Positions 1 through 8,922 of a stretch of 35,814 nucleotides of DNA are shown one piece after another; the stretch's first letter is position 1; each line of letters starts with the position of its first letter. The notes beneath the pieces were generated by a model. The model searched no databases, was not told the origin of the DNA, and saw only the letters and a list, made by a program, of their open reading frames with translations. The translations under genes were made by a program, and so were the position numbers. The DNA lies in contig NZ_VTPU01000026.1 of NCBI RefSeq assembly GCF_008274785.1, forward strand, positions 1 to 35,814, read 5' to 3'. Origin of the DNA: Halomonas eurihalina (GTDB taxonomy: Bacteria; Pseudomonadota; Gammaproteobacteria; Pseudomonadales; Halomonadaceae).

Positions 1-1551
1 GGCGCCCATCGGCTGGTGTTCGCCGACGATCCCCAGGTGCTCACCGGGCTCGGCGAGCGTCCTTACCACCATCGCGCTGGCGGCACCGCGCCGCAGCGTC
101 ACCTGCGCCGGCTGACCCAGACCGCCCGGGTGCGCCCGGCCCGGGCCCAGCTCAAGGACTATTCGTTCAAGCAGCCGGCCTACGCCCAGCTTCACGACCA
201 TCAGGGCCAGGGGCTAGAGCAGCACAGCCAACGGTCGGACTACGAACACTACGACTACCCGGGCCGCTACAAGGCCGACGCCTCGGGCCAGGCCTTCACC
301 CGCCACCGGCTGGAGCACCTGCGTCACGACGCCCTGACCCTGGCCGGCGAGAGCGACCTGCCCGAGCTGGCCCCGGGCACGCGCTTCACCCTGGCCGACC
401 ATGACGTCAGCGAGCTCAACCGCGGCTGGCAGGTCGTCAAGGTGGTTCACGAGGGCGAACAGCCCCAGGCGCTGGGCGAGGACGCCGCCCAGGCCGACGG
501 CATGACCCGTTACCACAACACCCTGACGCTGACCCCGGACGACACCGCCTGGCGGCCTGCGCCCGAGCCCAAGCCCAAGCCTCGGGTCGAAGGTCCCCAG
601 GTGGCCTTCGTGGTGGGCCCCGAGGGCGAGGAGATCTACTGTGACGAGCACGGTCGGGTGCGCTGCCAGTTCCCCTGGGACCGCTACGCCGGGGCCAATA
701 CCGCCGGGGCGAGCGGCGAAGCCGCTATAGAGGGGAGTGCCAGTGCCTGGCTGCGCGTCAGCCAGGGCTGGGCCGGCGGCGGCTACGGCATGATGGCGAT
801 TCCGCGCATCGGCCACGAGGTGATCGTCTCCTTCCTGGAGGGCGACCCCGACCAGCCGATCATTACCGGACGCACCTACCACGCGGTGAATACGCCGCCC
901 TACGAGCTGCCGGCGCACAAGACGCGCACCGTGCTGCGCACCCAGACCCACCAGGGGGAGGGCTTCAACGAACTGCGCTTCGAGGACCAGCACGACGCCG
1001 AACAGATCTGGGTGCACGCCCAGAAGGCCCTGGAGCTGCTCACCGAGAACGACCGCACCGAGGAAATCCGCCGCGACAGTCACCTGGCCGTCAAGCGCGA
1101 CCGGGTGAGCGAACTCGACCGCGACGACCACCTCACCGTACACGGCGAGCGGCGCGAGAAAAGCGATGGCGCCCAGCACCTGACTATCGATGGCAGCCTG
1201 CATCTGAGCGCAGGCCAGGCCTGGCTCACCGAAAGCGGCCGCGAACTGCACATCAAGGCCGGCCAGAAGGTGGTGCTGGAGGCTGGCAGCGAGCTGACCC
1301 TCAAGGCCGGCGGCAGTTTTCTCAAGATCGATGGTGGGGGTGTCACCGTCAACGGCCCCGGCGTGAAGGTAAATGCCGGCGGCAGCCCCGGCAGCGGCAC
1401 GGGGCAGGAAGCGCAGCCTCCGGTGATTCCCGGAGGAGTCGAGCCGAAACCGCCGTTCAAGCCGGCTGAGGCGCCACAGCATGCTGCCCTGTTGCAGCAG
1501 CAGGCGCTGTGCCCCATCTGCGAACAGCAGAGTGATGGAGCATCATCATGA
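1..1551 (+). CDS. vgrG: VgrG spike protein (TssI), 5' end outside the window
   Basis: The frame is open from the first base, so the true start lies upstream and the N-terminal gp27-like half is only partly present. VgrG trimers form the T6SS puncturing tip on the Hcp tube and carry effectors. Visible parts in order: the end of the gp27-like region; the gp5-like OB fold ([22 protein letters not shown], bases 616-681, then [27 protein letters not shown]); the DUF2345-type repeat region with a beta-helix-like stretch ([21 protein letters not shown]) at about 1295-1357; and a variable tail of about 45 residues ending in a CPIC motif (1510-1521). No extra enzymatic domain is seen. The stop overlaps the start of the DUF4123 adaptor by four bases (ATGA), which implies translational coupling. 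Bases 1232-1416 recur almost perfectly at 7258-7442. Confidence 0.96.
   Translation, partial: GAHRLVFADDPQVLTGLGERPYHHRAGGTAPQRHLRRLTQTARVRPARAQLKDYSFKQPAYAQLHDHQGQGLEQHSQRSDYEHYDYPGRYKADASGQAFTRHRLEHLRHDALTLAGESDLPELAPGTRFTLADHDVSELNRGWQVVKVVHEGEQPQALGEDAAQADGMTRYHNTLTLTPDDTAWRPAPEPKPKPRVEGPQVAFVVGPEGEEIYCDEHGRVRCQFPWDRYAGANTAGASGEAAIEGSASAWLRVSQGWAGGGYGMMAIPRIGHEVIVSFLEGDPDQPIITGRTYHAVNTPPYELPAHKTRTVLRTQTHQGEGFNELRFEDQHDAEQIWVHAQKALELLTENDRTEEIRRDSHLAVKRDRVSELDRDDHLTVHGERREKSDGAQHLTIDGSLHLSAGQAWLTESGRELHIKAGQKVVLEAGSELTLKAGGSFLKIDGGGVTVNGPGVKVNAGGSPGSGTGQEAQPPVIPGGVEPKPPFKPAEAPQHAALLQQQALCPICEQQSDGASS
1232..1416 (+). repeat. 185-bp direct repeat, copy A (inside vgrG)
   Basis: Comparing the bases directly, 1232-1416 and 7258-7442 match at 181 of 185 positions with no gaps. 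The differences are single substitutions in the GGCTGGC, GTGGGGG, CAGCCCC and CAGGAAG contexts. The repeat encodes the last beta-helix-like part of VgrG, from [11 protein letters not shown] to the start of the variable tail. Identity ends sharply at the tail. Confidence 0.95.
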
Positions 1552-2462
1552 GCCGTTGGCCATGGTGTCGGGGCCTCGAAGGTGGTGACTGGCAATGGCC
1601 GACCGAGCAACGGGTGTTCCTGCTGCTCGATGGCGTGCGCGTCGCATCGCTGCCGCGCCGACTCTACGAATGGGTCGAAGGAGATCTGGCCGCTGACATG
1701 CTGTATGCCGGTACCCCTTGGGCCGAGGTCGGCGATCTATCTCCCTGGTTGGTGACGCTGGAAGACCAAGATGATCCCATTCTGCGGGCGTTTCTGGAAG
1801 AAGGCCTGGGAGCTGAGTGGGGGTATCTGATGCTTAGCCGGGCGGAACGGAGCGAGGTCACCGATCATCTGCGTAACCTGATTCAAGTCGAGCATCCTGC
1901 CGGCACTCCCATGCTGCTGCGTCTGGCTGACCCGGCGATCATCTCGGCGTTGTTTACGGATGGCAGCTCACCGGAGCAGGTGCCTTGGGGGCCCATCGAG
2001 CGGCTGATATTGCCGGATGCCGTGCAAGAGGCATGGCAAGTGAATGCACCGCAGGAGAAGGCCGCGAATGGCCAGCCAGTCGGAGCATCGGATTATCGAC
2101 TCTCGGAGTCGCAGTTGGCCCGCCTGGAGGCATGTGACCGGCGGCGGGACATTCGTCGTCTGATGGAATTCGTCGATCGGCACTGTGACGGTTGGTTGAT
2201 GGCAACGGATCGTCCCCAGCGCCACGCGCAGCTGGCCGGTATCGTGCAGGAGGCACGGGATTTCGGTTTTTCCGCTCCGCGGGAGTGGGCCCTGTTCTGC
2301 ACCCTTATGCAGCGCCTCGGGATCACATCCTGGCGAGAGGTCGACAACTCGGAAGGGTGGACGAACCTGCTGTGTTATCCGGGCCAGTGGAGCGGCATGG
2401 CGCGCCTCGAGGCCGCCTTGTCAGCGGCTACCACATCATCACGGATTGACGTTACGACATAG
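1548..2462 (+). CDS. DUF4123 T6SS effector adaptor (Tap/Tec family)
   Basis: A 304-residue protein starting inside the vgrG stop codon (ATGA). DUF4123 proteins are chaperone-adaptors that load a cognate effector onto its VgrG tail. Family hallmarks seen: the N-terminal segment FLLLDGVR, then the [19 protein letters not shown] stretch (about residues 54-72), the [23 protein letters not shown] stretch, and the helical C-terminal half. The position between VgrG and a large VasX-type effector is the classical VgrG-adaptor-effector order, so this adaptor most likely serves the 1157-residue protein at 2475. A purine-rich site and a 12-base gap separate it from that effector. Confidence 0.9.
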   Translation: MSRWPWCRGLEGGDWQWPTEQRVFLLLDGVRVASLPRRLYEWVEGDLAADMLYAGTPWAEVGDLSPWLVTLEDQDDPILRAFLEEGLGAEWGYLMLSRAERSEVTDHLRNLIQVEHPAGTPMLLRLADPAIISALFTDGSSPEQVPWGPIERLILPDAVQEAWQVNAPQEKAANGQPVGASDYRLSESQLARLEACDRRRDIRRLMEFVDRHCDGWLMATDRPQRHAQLAGIVQEARDFGFSAPREWALFCTLMQRLGITSWREVDNSEGWTNLLCYPGQWSGMARLEAALSAATTSSRIDVTT

Positions 2463-2474
2463 GGAGAATGTCAC

Positions 2475-5400
2475 ATGGCTGTGTTCGAGCGACCCGCCGA
2501 TGATCGTAACGACGCCTCGCTGGCGGCGTATGAAATGTCGAGCCGCGGCAGTGAGGAAGGTGCCACCTGTCCGCTGCAGGGGGGCAAGGTGCAATTGCTA
2601 CCCTTGCGCTATGGGCTGGTCGAGGAACTCGAATCGGAGGTGGAAACCCCCTACTCGCTGACGGCGCGGCCGCTGGGTATCCGGCTGCTGCGCAACGGCT
2701 ACCTTTATGTCTTTGATGGTGAGACCCAGCAGCTCGACGAGTACGAGTTTCGCGACTTCGGTGACACTATCTCCGGCGGCAAGCTGGAGTACGAGACCGA
2801 CCGTACACTCTACGTGTGTTTCTCCGAGGTGCAGTGGACCGCAACCAAGCGCGCCCAGGTGGTGGAGAGAGAGGAGGATCGGGATGCCTTCATGCAGGCG
2901 GTCGATCTCTCCGGCGCCAGCCCCGTCAGCGGCGGGGGGCAGCATCTGATCACCACCACTCAGGCCGAGGAGTGGGTGGCGGAGTTCGCCGAAGATGCTC
3001 AGGCCGAGGTGCCGGAAGAAGGCTACGAGCACGAGGCTGAGCCCTATTTCTGGGAGAACGAGCCCTACTATCACAAGTCGCGGCTCGGCAAGCTGCTCAA
3101 GCAACATGACGTCGAGGATCGCGACGAAGCCCTGTGCCTGGTTGTGCGCGACGATATTGGCGTGATGCGTGACCTGGCCCACTTCCAGGACGAGGTCGTG
3201 GGCTGGGTGGAAGACTGGGCAACGGGAGATAAAGGTAATACCGAGCGGGATTACCTGTTGGCCTGTTACATCGAATCGCTTTCCCAGCTCAAGGACAACT
3301 CGCTGGAAGACCTGCGCCAGGTCTCGGAGGATCCGGCCGTTCAGGCCATGTGGGACGACGTTGCCGCGATGGAGGAGCCTCGCCAGGGGGAGGTCCGTCA
3401 GGCCCTGCTCGATTTCCTCAATCGGGACAGCAACACCGGGGAATTGCCGCAACCATACGATCCGAACTTGCCCCCTGAGCTTAAGGAACGTCTGAGCGAG
3501 ATACGTGGCGAGGCAAACCGTAGCAATGCCTATGACATCGCCGATCGTTTGCAAGGAGAGGTGCGACGCTACTACGTCGAGGAGAGTCTTAGCGAGAGTC
3601 TGGGGCGTGACTTCGTGGAGCAGCATGACGATGCTCTGCTCGCCATGAAACAGCAGCACAACGAGCGGCTCAGGGCCCTGCTGGAAGGCAGCAGCATCGG
3701 TGAGCGGGGCATCAATGAACTGATCGATCGCGAGCGAATGGACGCCTTTCTCGCCGAGCAGCGCCCGCGGCTGCAGCGCTGGAATGCCACGCTCGATAAA
3801 TTGTCCGACGATCGCGCCGAGATGCTCTGCAGCAACCGCTTCCACACCGCCGCCTGGTATTTTGATGCGCAGAATACGGATCAGGTCCATGAGGGCTTCA
3901 AGGCCCAGTATGGATGTCTGAAGGATATCTGCCGCAGCGATGAGGCGACCGAGCGGGTCGCCGACTGGCTGGAAGAGGTCCCACACTATGATCGGCCGTT
4001 GTTCCATACCCTGCCGCTCGCCGACCAGAATGACTTCATCGGTCAATTCTCGACGATTGCCAACGCCGGCTACGGGACCGTGCTCAAGGCCGAGGACCTG
4101 TGGAATACACTCAACTCGGTCGAGTCAGGACGACTGCCAGCGGTCGATCAGCTATCCGAGGATACCCAAGTCATCGCCGAGAGCGCTCATCAGCCCTTGG
4201 CGCCGGCGATCTCGCGGGGCATTGCTCAGGTCATGGACGAGTTCTACCAGGGTATCAATCGTGACACGGTGCCCGACCTGGAGGAGTTGTTTCGGCGCCT
4301 TCCCAAGGCGCTTCCCGCGAGGATCCTCGATGCCGCCCATCGCACGGGCGCCAGTTTCGTCGTGGCATCACGCGAGGAGTTGGCGAGTTTCCAGCGCACC
4401 ATGCAGCGTGTCCTGGCACTTCGGGAAGAACTCAGCGCCATTCGCAAACGGCGCAATACGGTCAAGGCGACCGCCGGGCATCGCTCCCCCGAAGCGCAAA
4501 CCCTGCTCGAGGAGTTCAAACGTGTTCGCCAGGAACTGCAGACGGTGCATGAGCCGGCACTCGCCCGTGCGCTAAGCCCGATCGAGGAACTCCCCGAGGA
4601 CGCAGTTCGGATCGCCGGTGCCGCACCCGGACGGGCCGGCCTGACGCTGGTGCTGCCGGCGGCGCAGCAGGCCGAGGTGGGCGGGTTGATTCGTAACATT
4701 CGACAAGGCGTTGCGGCAGCGCCCAAGGCTAATGTGGTCGGGGATGGGCTGGGGTTGTTGGTGTTTGCTGTGCAGCTTTCGATGTTGTGCAGTTCTTCAA
4801 AGATGTTGGTGGAAAATTATTTTAATGGAGAAGAACTTGATTGGTCCCCTATTTTAAATGGCTTTGTCGCGACAGGTAGCGCGGGTTTCCTTGCCGCTCA
4901 GGGTATTATGGATACAGCGTTGAGCAATAGGGCGAATGCTCTAGCGAATGCTCTCGATGCGGGCGCTGCCCAGAGGGTGGGAACTTCACTGGGTAAACTG
5001 CATATGTTTTTGGGAGGCCTGGCTTACTTGCTTGGTTCTCGAGCTTCTTACTTAAGCCTTGCTAACCGATATGGCACATGGCAGGAGGCCGTTCGTAGTG
5101 GCGACCAAAGTGCTCAGAGTGCCGCTATGGCCAGTATGGTTGGTGCCGGGGGGATGCTGGGGGCCAATACCTACGGCTTGTTCAATACGGCCCATGCGGG
5201 CTTTTCGGTAGCGTTCCGCGGTGTGGAGTGGGCCGCCGCAGGTGCTCGACTGGGATCGGTATTCTGGCGTTTCAACCTCGCCGGGGCGCTGTTTACCGTG
5301 CTCGAGCTTGGTGGGAGCTGGTTCTATAACCGTTACAGTACGAGCCGCCATGATGAGTGGCTGCTCGCCACCCCCTGGAGCCAGAATGCAGAACAAGTCC

Positions 5401-5948
5401 GCGATGATGATTTTGAAACCTATCAAGAGCGGCTGAAAGAAATCGTTCAGGCGCCGAAAATTGCCGTCAGCGTCGAAGAGTTCGATAGCTGGTGGAAGAA
5501 TCGGCTCGAAGGACCCAAGTCGGTGGATTTCGAGCTTATCCTGCCCTCATTCGGTCGTCAGGATATGGTCGCGCCCTTTGGTGGTAAGCCACCATATACC
5601 TTGTCGGTTGCCTGTTATCAGGTGCGCTCGAATGCTGGGCCGGGGCCACGGGAATCCTGGTCTCCGATAAGTGATCGAGTCGATGGTCAGCTTGAGCAGG
5701 AGGATGGGCAGCCTTTAACGCTCGGCTTTTCCAGGCCAGAGCCGGAGGGCTCAGGACACTGGCGCTCCTACGATACCGTCGTGGCGATTCGCGTCGAAAC
5801 GCTGGATAACGACGGCCAGTATCGACCTACTGATTACCATATACGGGTCTCCCTGGCTGGCGGCGAGGGTGTCTATACGCCATCGGAAGTAACCGTGCTT
5901 GGCGAATCGGCTACTTGGCAGCGTATTGACCCGCTTCTTCTTACTTGA
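2475..5948 (+). CDS. VasX-type T6SS effector, putative pore-forming toxin
   Basis: A 1157-residue protein with a good ribosome site (AGGGAGAA) before ATG 2475. The N terminus resembles the VasX N-terminal region of the BTH_I2691/VasX effector group: a Cys-Pro-Leu start at residue 32, followed by LPLRYGLVEE and the RPLGIRLLRNGYLYVFDGE segment (about 63-81). The middle, to about residue 720, is charged and helical. A cluster of hydrophobic segments follows at about 755-775, 791-813, 839-859, 884-906 and 926-952, then a soluble C-terminal part of about 200 residues. VasX of V. cholerae is a membrane-perturbing, pore-forming effector; the same activity is inferred here from architecture. Bases about 4780-5060, within the hydrophobic part, are visibly more AT-rich than the rest, hinting at a module of separate origin. 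The adaptor lies upstream and a membrane protein, the likely immunity partner, downstream. Confidence 0.85.
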   Translation: MAVFERPADDRNDASLAAYEMSSRGSEEGATCPLQGGKVQLLPLRYGLVEELESEVETPYSLTARPLGIRLLRNGYLYVFDGETQQLDEYEFRDFGDTISGGKLEYETDRTLYVCFSEVQWTATKRAQVVEREEDRDAFMQAVDLSGASPVSGGGQHLITTTQAEEWVAEFAEDAQAEVPEEGYEHEAEPYFWENEPYYHKSRLGKLLKQHDVEDRDEALCLVVRDDIGVMRDLAHFQDEVVGWVEDWATGDKGNTERDYLLACYIESLSQLKDNSLEDLRQVSEDPAVQAMWDDVAAMEEPRQGEVRQALLDFLNRDSNTGELPQPYDPNLPPELKERLSEIRGEANRSNAYDIADRLQGEVRRYYVEESLSESLGRDFVEQHDDALLAMKQQHNERLRALLEGSSIGERGINELIDRERMDAFLAEQRPRLQRWNATLDKLSDDRAEMLCSNRFHTAAWYFDAQNTDQVHEGFKAQYGCLKDICRSDEATERVADWLEEVPHYDRPLFHTLPLADQNDFIGQFSTIANAGYGTVLKAEDLWNTLNSVESGRLPAVDQLSEDTQVIAESAHQPLAPAISRGIAQVMDEFYQGINRDTVPDLEELFRRLPKALPARILDAAHRTGASFVVASREELASFQRTMQRVLALREELSAIRKRRNTVKATAGHRSPEAQTLLEEFKRVRQELQTVHEPALARALSPIEELPEDAVRIAGAAPGRAGLTLVLPAAQQAEVGGLIRNIRQGVAAAPKANVVGDGLGLLVFAVQLSMLCSSSKMLVENYFNGEELDWSPILNGFVATGSAGFLAAQGIMDTALSNRANALANALDAGAAQRVGTSLGKLHMFLGGLAYLLGSRASYLSLANRYGTWQEAVRSGDQSAQSAAMASMVGAGGMLGANTYGLFNTAHAGFSVAFRGVEWAAAGARLGSVFWRFNLAGALFTVLELGGSWFYNRYSTSRHDEWLLATPWSQNAEQVRDDDFETYQERLKEIVQAPKIAVSVEEFDSWWKNRLEGPKSVDFELILPSFGRQDMVAPFGGKPPYTLSVACYQVRSNAGPGPRESWSPISDRVDGQLEQEDGQPLTLGFSRPEPEGSGHWRSYDTVVAIRVETLDNDGQYRPTDYHIRVSLAGGEGVYTPSEVTVLGESATWQRIDPLLLT

Positions 5949-5962
5949 TCCAAGGTATTACC

Positions 5963-7096
5963 ATGGCAGCTAACAAGCCCAAGACGCCCCGCCCCGATAT
6001 GGCCCAGCCCCATCGGGCCGGCGATATCAGATCCTTTCCCGGTGGTAAGGTCAGCTATCTGTCACCGGTTCCCTTGCCCACGGGATCTGCACCCGTTGAC
6101 TTTAATCAGGCCATCGGGGAGATGAATGATGCCTATCTGGACTTCGGTGGAAGCCTCCCTACACCCTTTACCTGGCAGTTTACTCTAGGTATTCCCTTTA
6201 TCGGTTTCTTGATGATGGCTTTTCTTATCCCTGTGATGGGGGGGGGGGTGATGTGGGCTATTAGCAAGAAGGTAGAGCTTTTTTATGTTGGGTTTGATGG
6301 ACTTTTTAATGAGTCTTTTTCGTCTTCCTTAGTTATCTGCACCTTGGCACTAATAATGGCTTTGGTGATCAAGTGTCAGTACCACTTTAAATTTCGCAAC
6401 GACGTTCCAACCCGCTTCCACCGCCAGCGCCGCGAGGTAGCCTTTGCACCTGGTGACGGTAAGCCGCCGATCATCGTGCCCTGGGAAAGCATAGCGGCCT
6501 GGGTGACACAGGCCCAGGGCGCGACCCAGTATGGCGTGCAGCGCCAGTATGGCTTGGGGCTCGGCTTTATCGATCCCGAGACAGGGCAGCAGCACTTCCT
6601 CGAACTGCCACAGCCCGGCTTGTCGCTGGCGATGGGGCTGTGGGAATCGGTGCGGGCCTATATGGAATACGAGGTGCATACCCGCGAGGAGATTCAGGAC
6701 CCCAACGGTCTGCATCGCCCCGGTGATCCGCCCTACGAGGGCGTGCATACCTTCCATAACGCCCGCCGCCGGCTGCATCGCCGCCATCGCGACGGGGAGA
6801 TCGGCCTGTTCAAGGTGTCCATGTGGTACCTGTGGCACATCCTCGTCCTGTGGACGCTTCCCTTCCATCTCACCGAATGGGAAATCCGCGCCATCCACAA
6901 GGCCGGGCGCAAGACCCTGCCGGCGAGCCTCGATGAATGGTCGCAGCCGCTTCCGAAAGAGCAGTGGGCCGAGCCCAGTGAGGAGTTGAAGCGCCTCTCG
7001 GCGGAGGTCCGGCAGCGCCACGCCCAGCAGCCGAACCGGCCCATCACCGCCATCTTTGCCGAGGTCTACGCCGAGGAAACGACGCTCTCGGCCTGA
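5963..7096 (+). CDS. Membrane protein (DUF6708-like), putative immunity to the VasX-type effector
   Basis: A 377-residue protein. ATG 5963 is preferred over TTG 5945, which would overlap the effector stop. Two clear transmembrane segments lie at about residues 72-97 and 119-138, and a third hydrophobic, Trp-rich stretch at about 286-305. The central region (RFHRQRREVAF, WESIAAWV, GLGFIDPETG) resembles DUF6708 proteins often found beside T6SS effectors; that family name comes from memory and is moderately sure. Immunity proteins to VasX-like toxins are inner-membrane proteins, so position and topology fit an immunity role, but this is inference. An 11-base poly-G run (6238-6248) inside the first membrane segment is unusual and could slip. 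An 8-bp-stem hairpin follows at 7155-7174. Confidence 0.6.
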   Translation: MAANKPKTPRPDMAQPHRAGDIRSFPGGKVSYLSPVPLPTGSAPVDFNQAIGEMNDAYLDFGGSLPTPFTWQFTLGIPFIGFLMMAFLIPVMGGGVMWAISKKVELFYVGFDGLFNESFSSSLVICTLALIMALVIKCQYHFKFRNDVPTRFHRQRREVAFAPGDGKPPIIVPWESIAAWVTQAQGATQYGVQRQYGLGLGFIDPETGQQHFLELPQPGLSLAMGLWESVRAYMEYEVHTREEIQDPNGLHRPGDPPYEGVHTFHNARRRLHRRHRDGEIGLFKVSMWYLWHILVLWTLPFHLTEWEIRAIHKAGRKTLPASLDEWSQPLPKEQWAEPSEELKRLSAEVRQRHAQQPNRPITAIFAEVYAEETTLSA

Positions 7097-7154
7097 TGGG
7101 ACAGTCGTGGCCCTAGCCTCTCATCGAGGAACTGGTTTCAGTGATCGATACCTC

Positions 7155-7174
7155 GCGCGGCACGGATGCCGCGC
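7155..7174. terminator. GC-rich hairpin, possible terminator or REP-like palindrome
   Basis: GCGCGGCA and TGCCGCGC form a perfect 8-bp stem around a CGGA loop. The following bases (CTACTTATTTTC) are only weakly T-rich, so an intrinsic terminator for the VasX module is possible but not compelling. It lies in the 160-base gap between the membrane protein and the vgrG fragment, so it may also mark the joint where the second module was inserted. Confidence 0.35.
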
Positions 7175-7256
7175 CTACTTATTTTCGCCTGGGAAGGTGC
7201 GTTGTCGTCTGCCCCGGCGGTAGCGTGCCCAGACGGGGAGGCGGTCATCCACCCGT

Positions 7257-7610
7257 CAAAGCGGCCGCGAACTGCACATCAAGGCCGGCCAGAAGGTGGT
7301 GCTGGAGGCAGGCAGCGAGCTGACCCTCAAGGCCGGCGGCAGTTTTCTCAAGATCGATGGTGGCGGTGTCACCGTCAACGGCCCCGGCGTGAAGGTAAAT
7401 GCCGGCGGCAGTCCCGGCAGCGGCACGGGGCAGGGAGCGCAGGCACCGCTGTTGCCGGGCGAGGCCACCGCCGAACATCACGAACGAATTGATCCCAATC
7501 AGCGCAAGGCCACATTGGCTTCCACGTTAGTGCCGCCTGACGTATGCGAGGAGTGCTGGAAGAAGGCTCTCGCTGAGGGGCAGTCACTGATACCGGGGGA
7601 TGGGGCATGA
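7257..7610 (+). pseudogene. Orphan VgrG C-terminal fragment with an alternative tail
   Basis: The frame encodes [11 protein letters not shown]... as in the upstream VgrG, then diverges into a different tail of about 58 residues containing a CEEC motif (7545-7556). There is no VgrG N-terminal or OB-fold part. A GTG at 7296 could start a product of about 104 residues, but without a clear ribosome site. The stop overlaps the next DUF4123 gene by ATGA, exactly as for the full vgrG and the first adaptor. This looks like a displaced VgrG tip, comparable in logic to orphan Rhs tips: either a degraded relic of a duplicated vgrG or a reserve cassette that can be joined to the intact VgrG through the 185-bp repeat. 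Confidence 0.85.
7258..7442 (+). repeat. 185-bp direct repeat, copy B (orphan vgrG 3' end)
   Basis: The second copy lies exactly 6026 bases downstream in the same orientation and the codons align with copy A. Homologous recombination between the copies would therefore keep the VgrG reading frame. Sequence upstream of 7257 shows no resemblance to the upstream vgrG, so the copy has a sharp left edge. Confidence 0.95.
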
Positions 7611-8446
7611 AGAGGGGGATAAGGCCCAATGCCTGGCGAAATATCGAGGACTCTGACAGCAATCGATATGCCTTGATAGAGATGGGAGCGCTGCCGGGGG
7701 AGACCCGGACGTCATTGATCGAGGCCGCCGATGGGGATTATTGGCCATTGATACGTGACACTCGGCAGGAGCACTTGATCAGAGAGGGACCTTGGCTGAT
7801 GGCGTTGCCTGATGGTGATCTGGATGGGCAGGGCTTGGGCGCGATGGGGTGTGGGGTGATGGCATGGATTGAAAGTCCGCAATCCGGCGATTCGCTAGCT
7901 CGACAACTGGCGCCCGCCATGACTGTGATATCGCCGGAGGGTAAAACCTGGCTAATGCGCTTCTATTTGCCATCGCTCATCCAGGCCCTCCATGGGGCGA
8001 ACTCATGGGCTTGGCATCGGGATCTCTTCAATGGCATCGAGCGATGGTGGTATCCAGCTCAGGAGGAGGGGTGGCAATCCTTGGTAGGCCTGCTGGATGA
8101 TGGCTTGAGGCACGATACCTGGCGGCTCGACTGTGATCTAGACCTGTGGACTTCACTCCGGGGAGACACCGAGGCCACGGCATTGACCGCACATTTTGTG
8201 AGCGAGATGCCGGAGCTATTCGAGGATATCTGCCCTTGTGACCGTCTCGGAAGAGTTGCCAAGGCCCTCTTCGCTGCCGATGAGAAAAAGCTTTTTCGCC
8301 CAGAGGACCGCAGGATATATGTTTATCTCTGGTTAGAGAAAGGAGAGAGCTTCTTGCAAAGTGACTCGATGAAACGCTGCCTTGAACAAGCAGTATGTGG
8401 TGATAAAACACTGCTCGAATGCCTTCAAACCCAAGGGGAATATTAA
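7607..8446 (+). CDS. Second DUF4123 T6SS effector adaptor
   Basis: A 279-residue protein. The pattern fits DUF4123: an N-terminal YALIEMGAL strand, the DYWPLIRDTRQEHLIREGPWLMAL segment, a SLARQLAPAMTVISPEGKTWLMRFYLP segment (about residues 102-128), and a helical C-terminal half with W-rich patches. It is clearly diverged from the adaptor at 1548, consistent with a different cargo. The start overlaps the stop of the VgrG tail fragment, so translation is probably coupled to that fragment. It is followed by the DUF3304-like gene and the Tle1-like gene, its probable cargo module. Confidence 0.78.
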   Translation: MKRGIRPNAWRNIEDSDSNRYALIEMGALPGETRTSLIEAADGDYWPLIRDTRQEHLIREGPWLMALPDGDLDGQGLGAMGCGVMAWIESPQSGDSLARQLAPAMTVISPEGKTWLMRFYLPSLIQALHGANSWAWHRDLFNGIERWWYPAQEEGWQSLVGLLDDGLRHDTWRLDCDLDLWTSLRGDTEATALTAHFVSEMPELFEDICPCDRLGRVAKALFAADEKKLFRPEDRRIYVYLWLEKGESFLQSDSMKRCLEQAVCGDKTLLECLQTQGEY

Positions 8447-8448
8447 CC

Positions 8449-8922
8449 ATGCTGGTGCGTTGGGTGATTCGGCGGGTGTTTCGGGATGTGCCCACCTGGA
8501 TTCAGGTGACAGGCGTGGTCGCGATTCTTGCTTACGTCGGCTGGTATAACTTTCTCCGGATGCCGGAGGGAGGCTCACTAAGAGGGTATAGTTATATAGA
8601 TCGGCCGATTTATAGTTACTGGGTCAACGATAACTGGGGAGGTAATTTAGCAGCTTTTGGAGGGGGAACTACTTGCTGTTGGTCCTTAGGGGGGGGGAGT
8701 GTCGAAGTCGTCTGGATCCTTAGCATGTCCAAAGAACAGCAAGAACAAGGAATGGAGCAGGAACGTCATAGTGTGACGTTGCCCATGCCGGAACGTAGCC
8801 GGGAAGATCGTTATCTACATGTACACTTTCTTCCCGAGAATAGGGTCGAGCTGGTATGGAGCCCAGATTTTGGCTCTCCCTTGACGGATAAGCTGGAGCA
8901 GGAGTATCCCCGGGATGGTTGA
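8449..8922 (+). CDS. DUF3304-like membrane-anchored protein, putative immunity protein
   Basis: A 157-residue protein. ATG 8449 is chosen because it follows GGGG plus spacer two bases after the adaptor stop; an upstream start at 8419 would overlap that gene. There is one N-terminal membrane segment at about residues 16-36. The remainder (DRPIYSYWVNDNWGGN, GGGTTCCWSL, VEVVWILS) has the Gly-Gly and Cys-Cys pattern of DUF3304 proteins, which I recall beside Tle1 lipases. A periplasm-facing protein next to a Tle1-type gene fits an immunity role; this is inference from position. A nine-base poly-G run at 8689-8697 (residues 81-83) is a possible slippage site. The stop overlaps the Tle1-like start by eight bases. 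Confidence 0.6.
   Translation: MLVRWVIRRVFRDVPTWIQVTGVVAILAYVGWYNFLRMPEGGSLRGYSYIDRPIYSYWVNDNWGGNLAAFGGGTTCCWSLGGGSVEVVWILSMSKEQQEQGMEQERHSVTLPMPERSREDRYLHVHFLPENRVELVWSPDFGSPLTDKLEQEYPRDG

Noticed and set aside
5945..5962. TTG start for the membrane protein after the VasX-type gene
   Set aside because: ATG 5963 follows shortly and avoids overlap with the effector stop; the six extra residues add nothing recognisable.
7141..7323. Short + strand ORF across the left edge of the vgrG fragment
   Set aside because: It runs in a different frame from the VgrG coding sequence and has no similarity or ribosome site.
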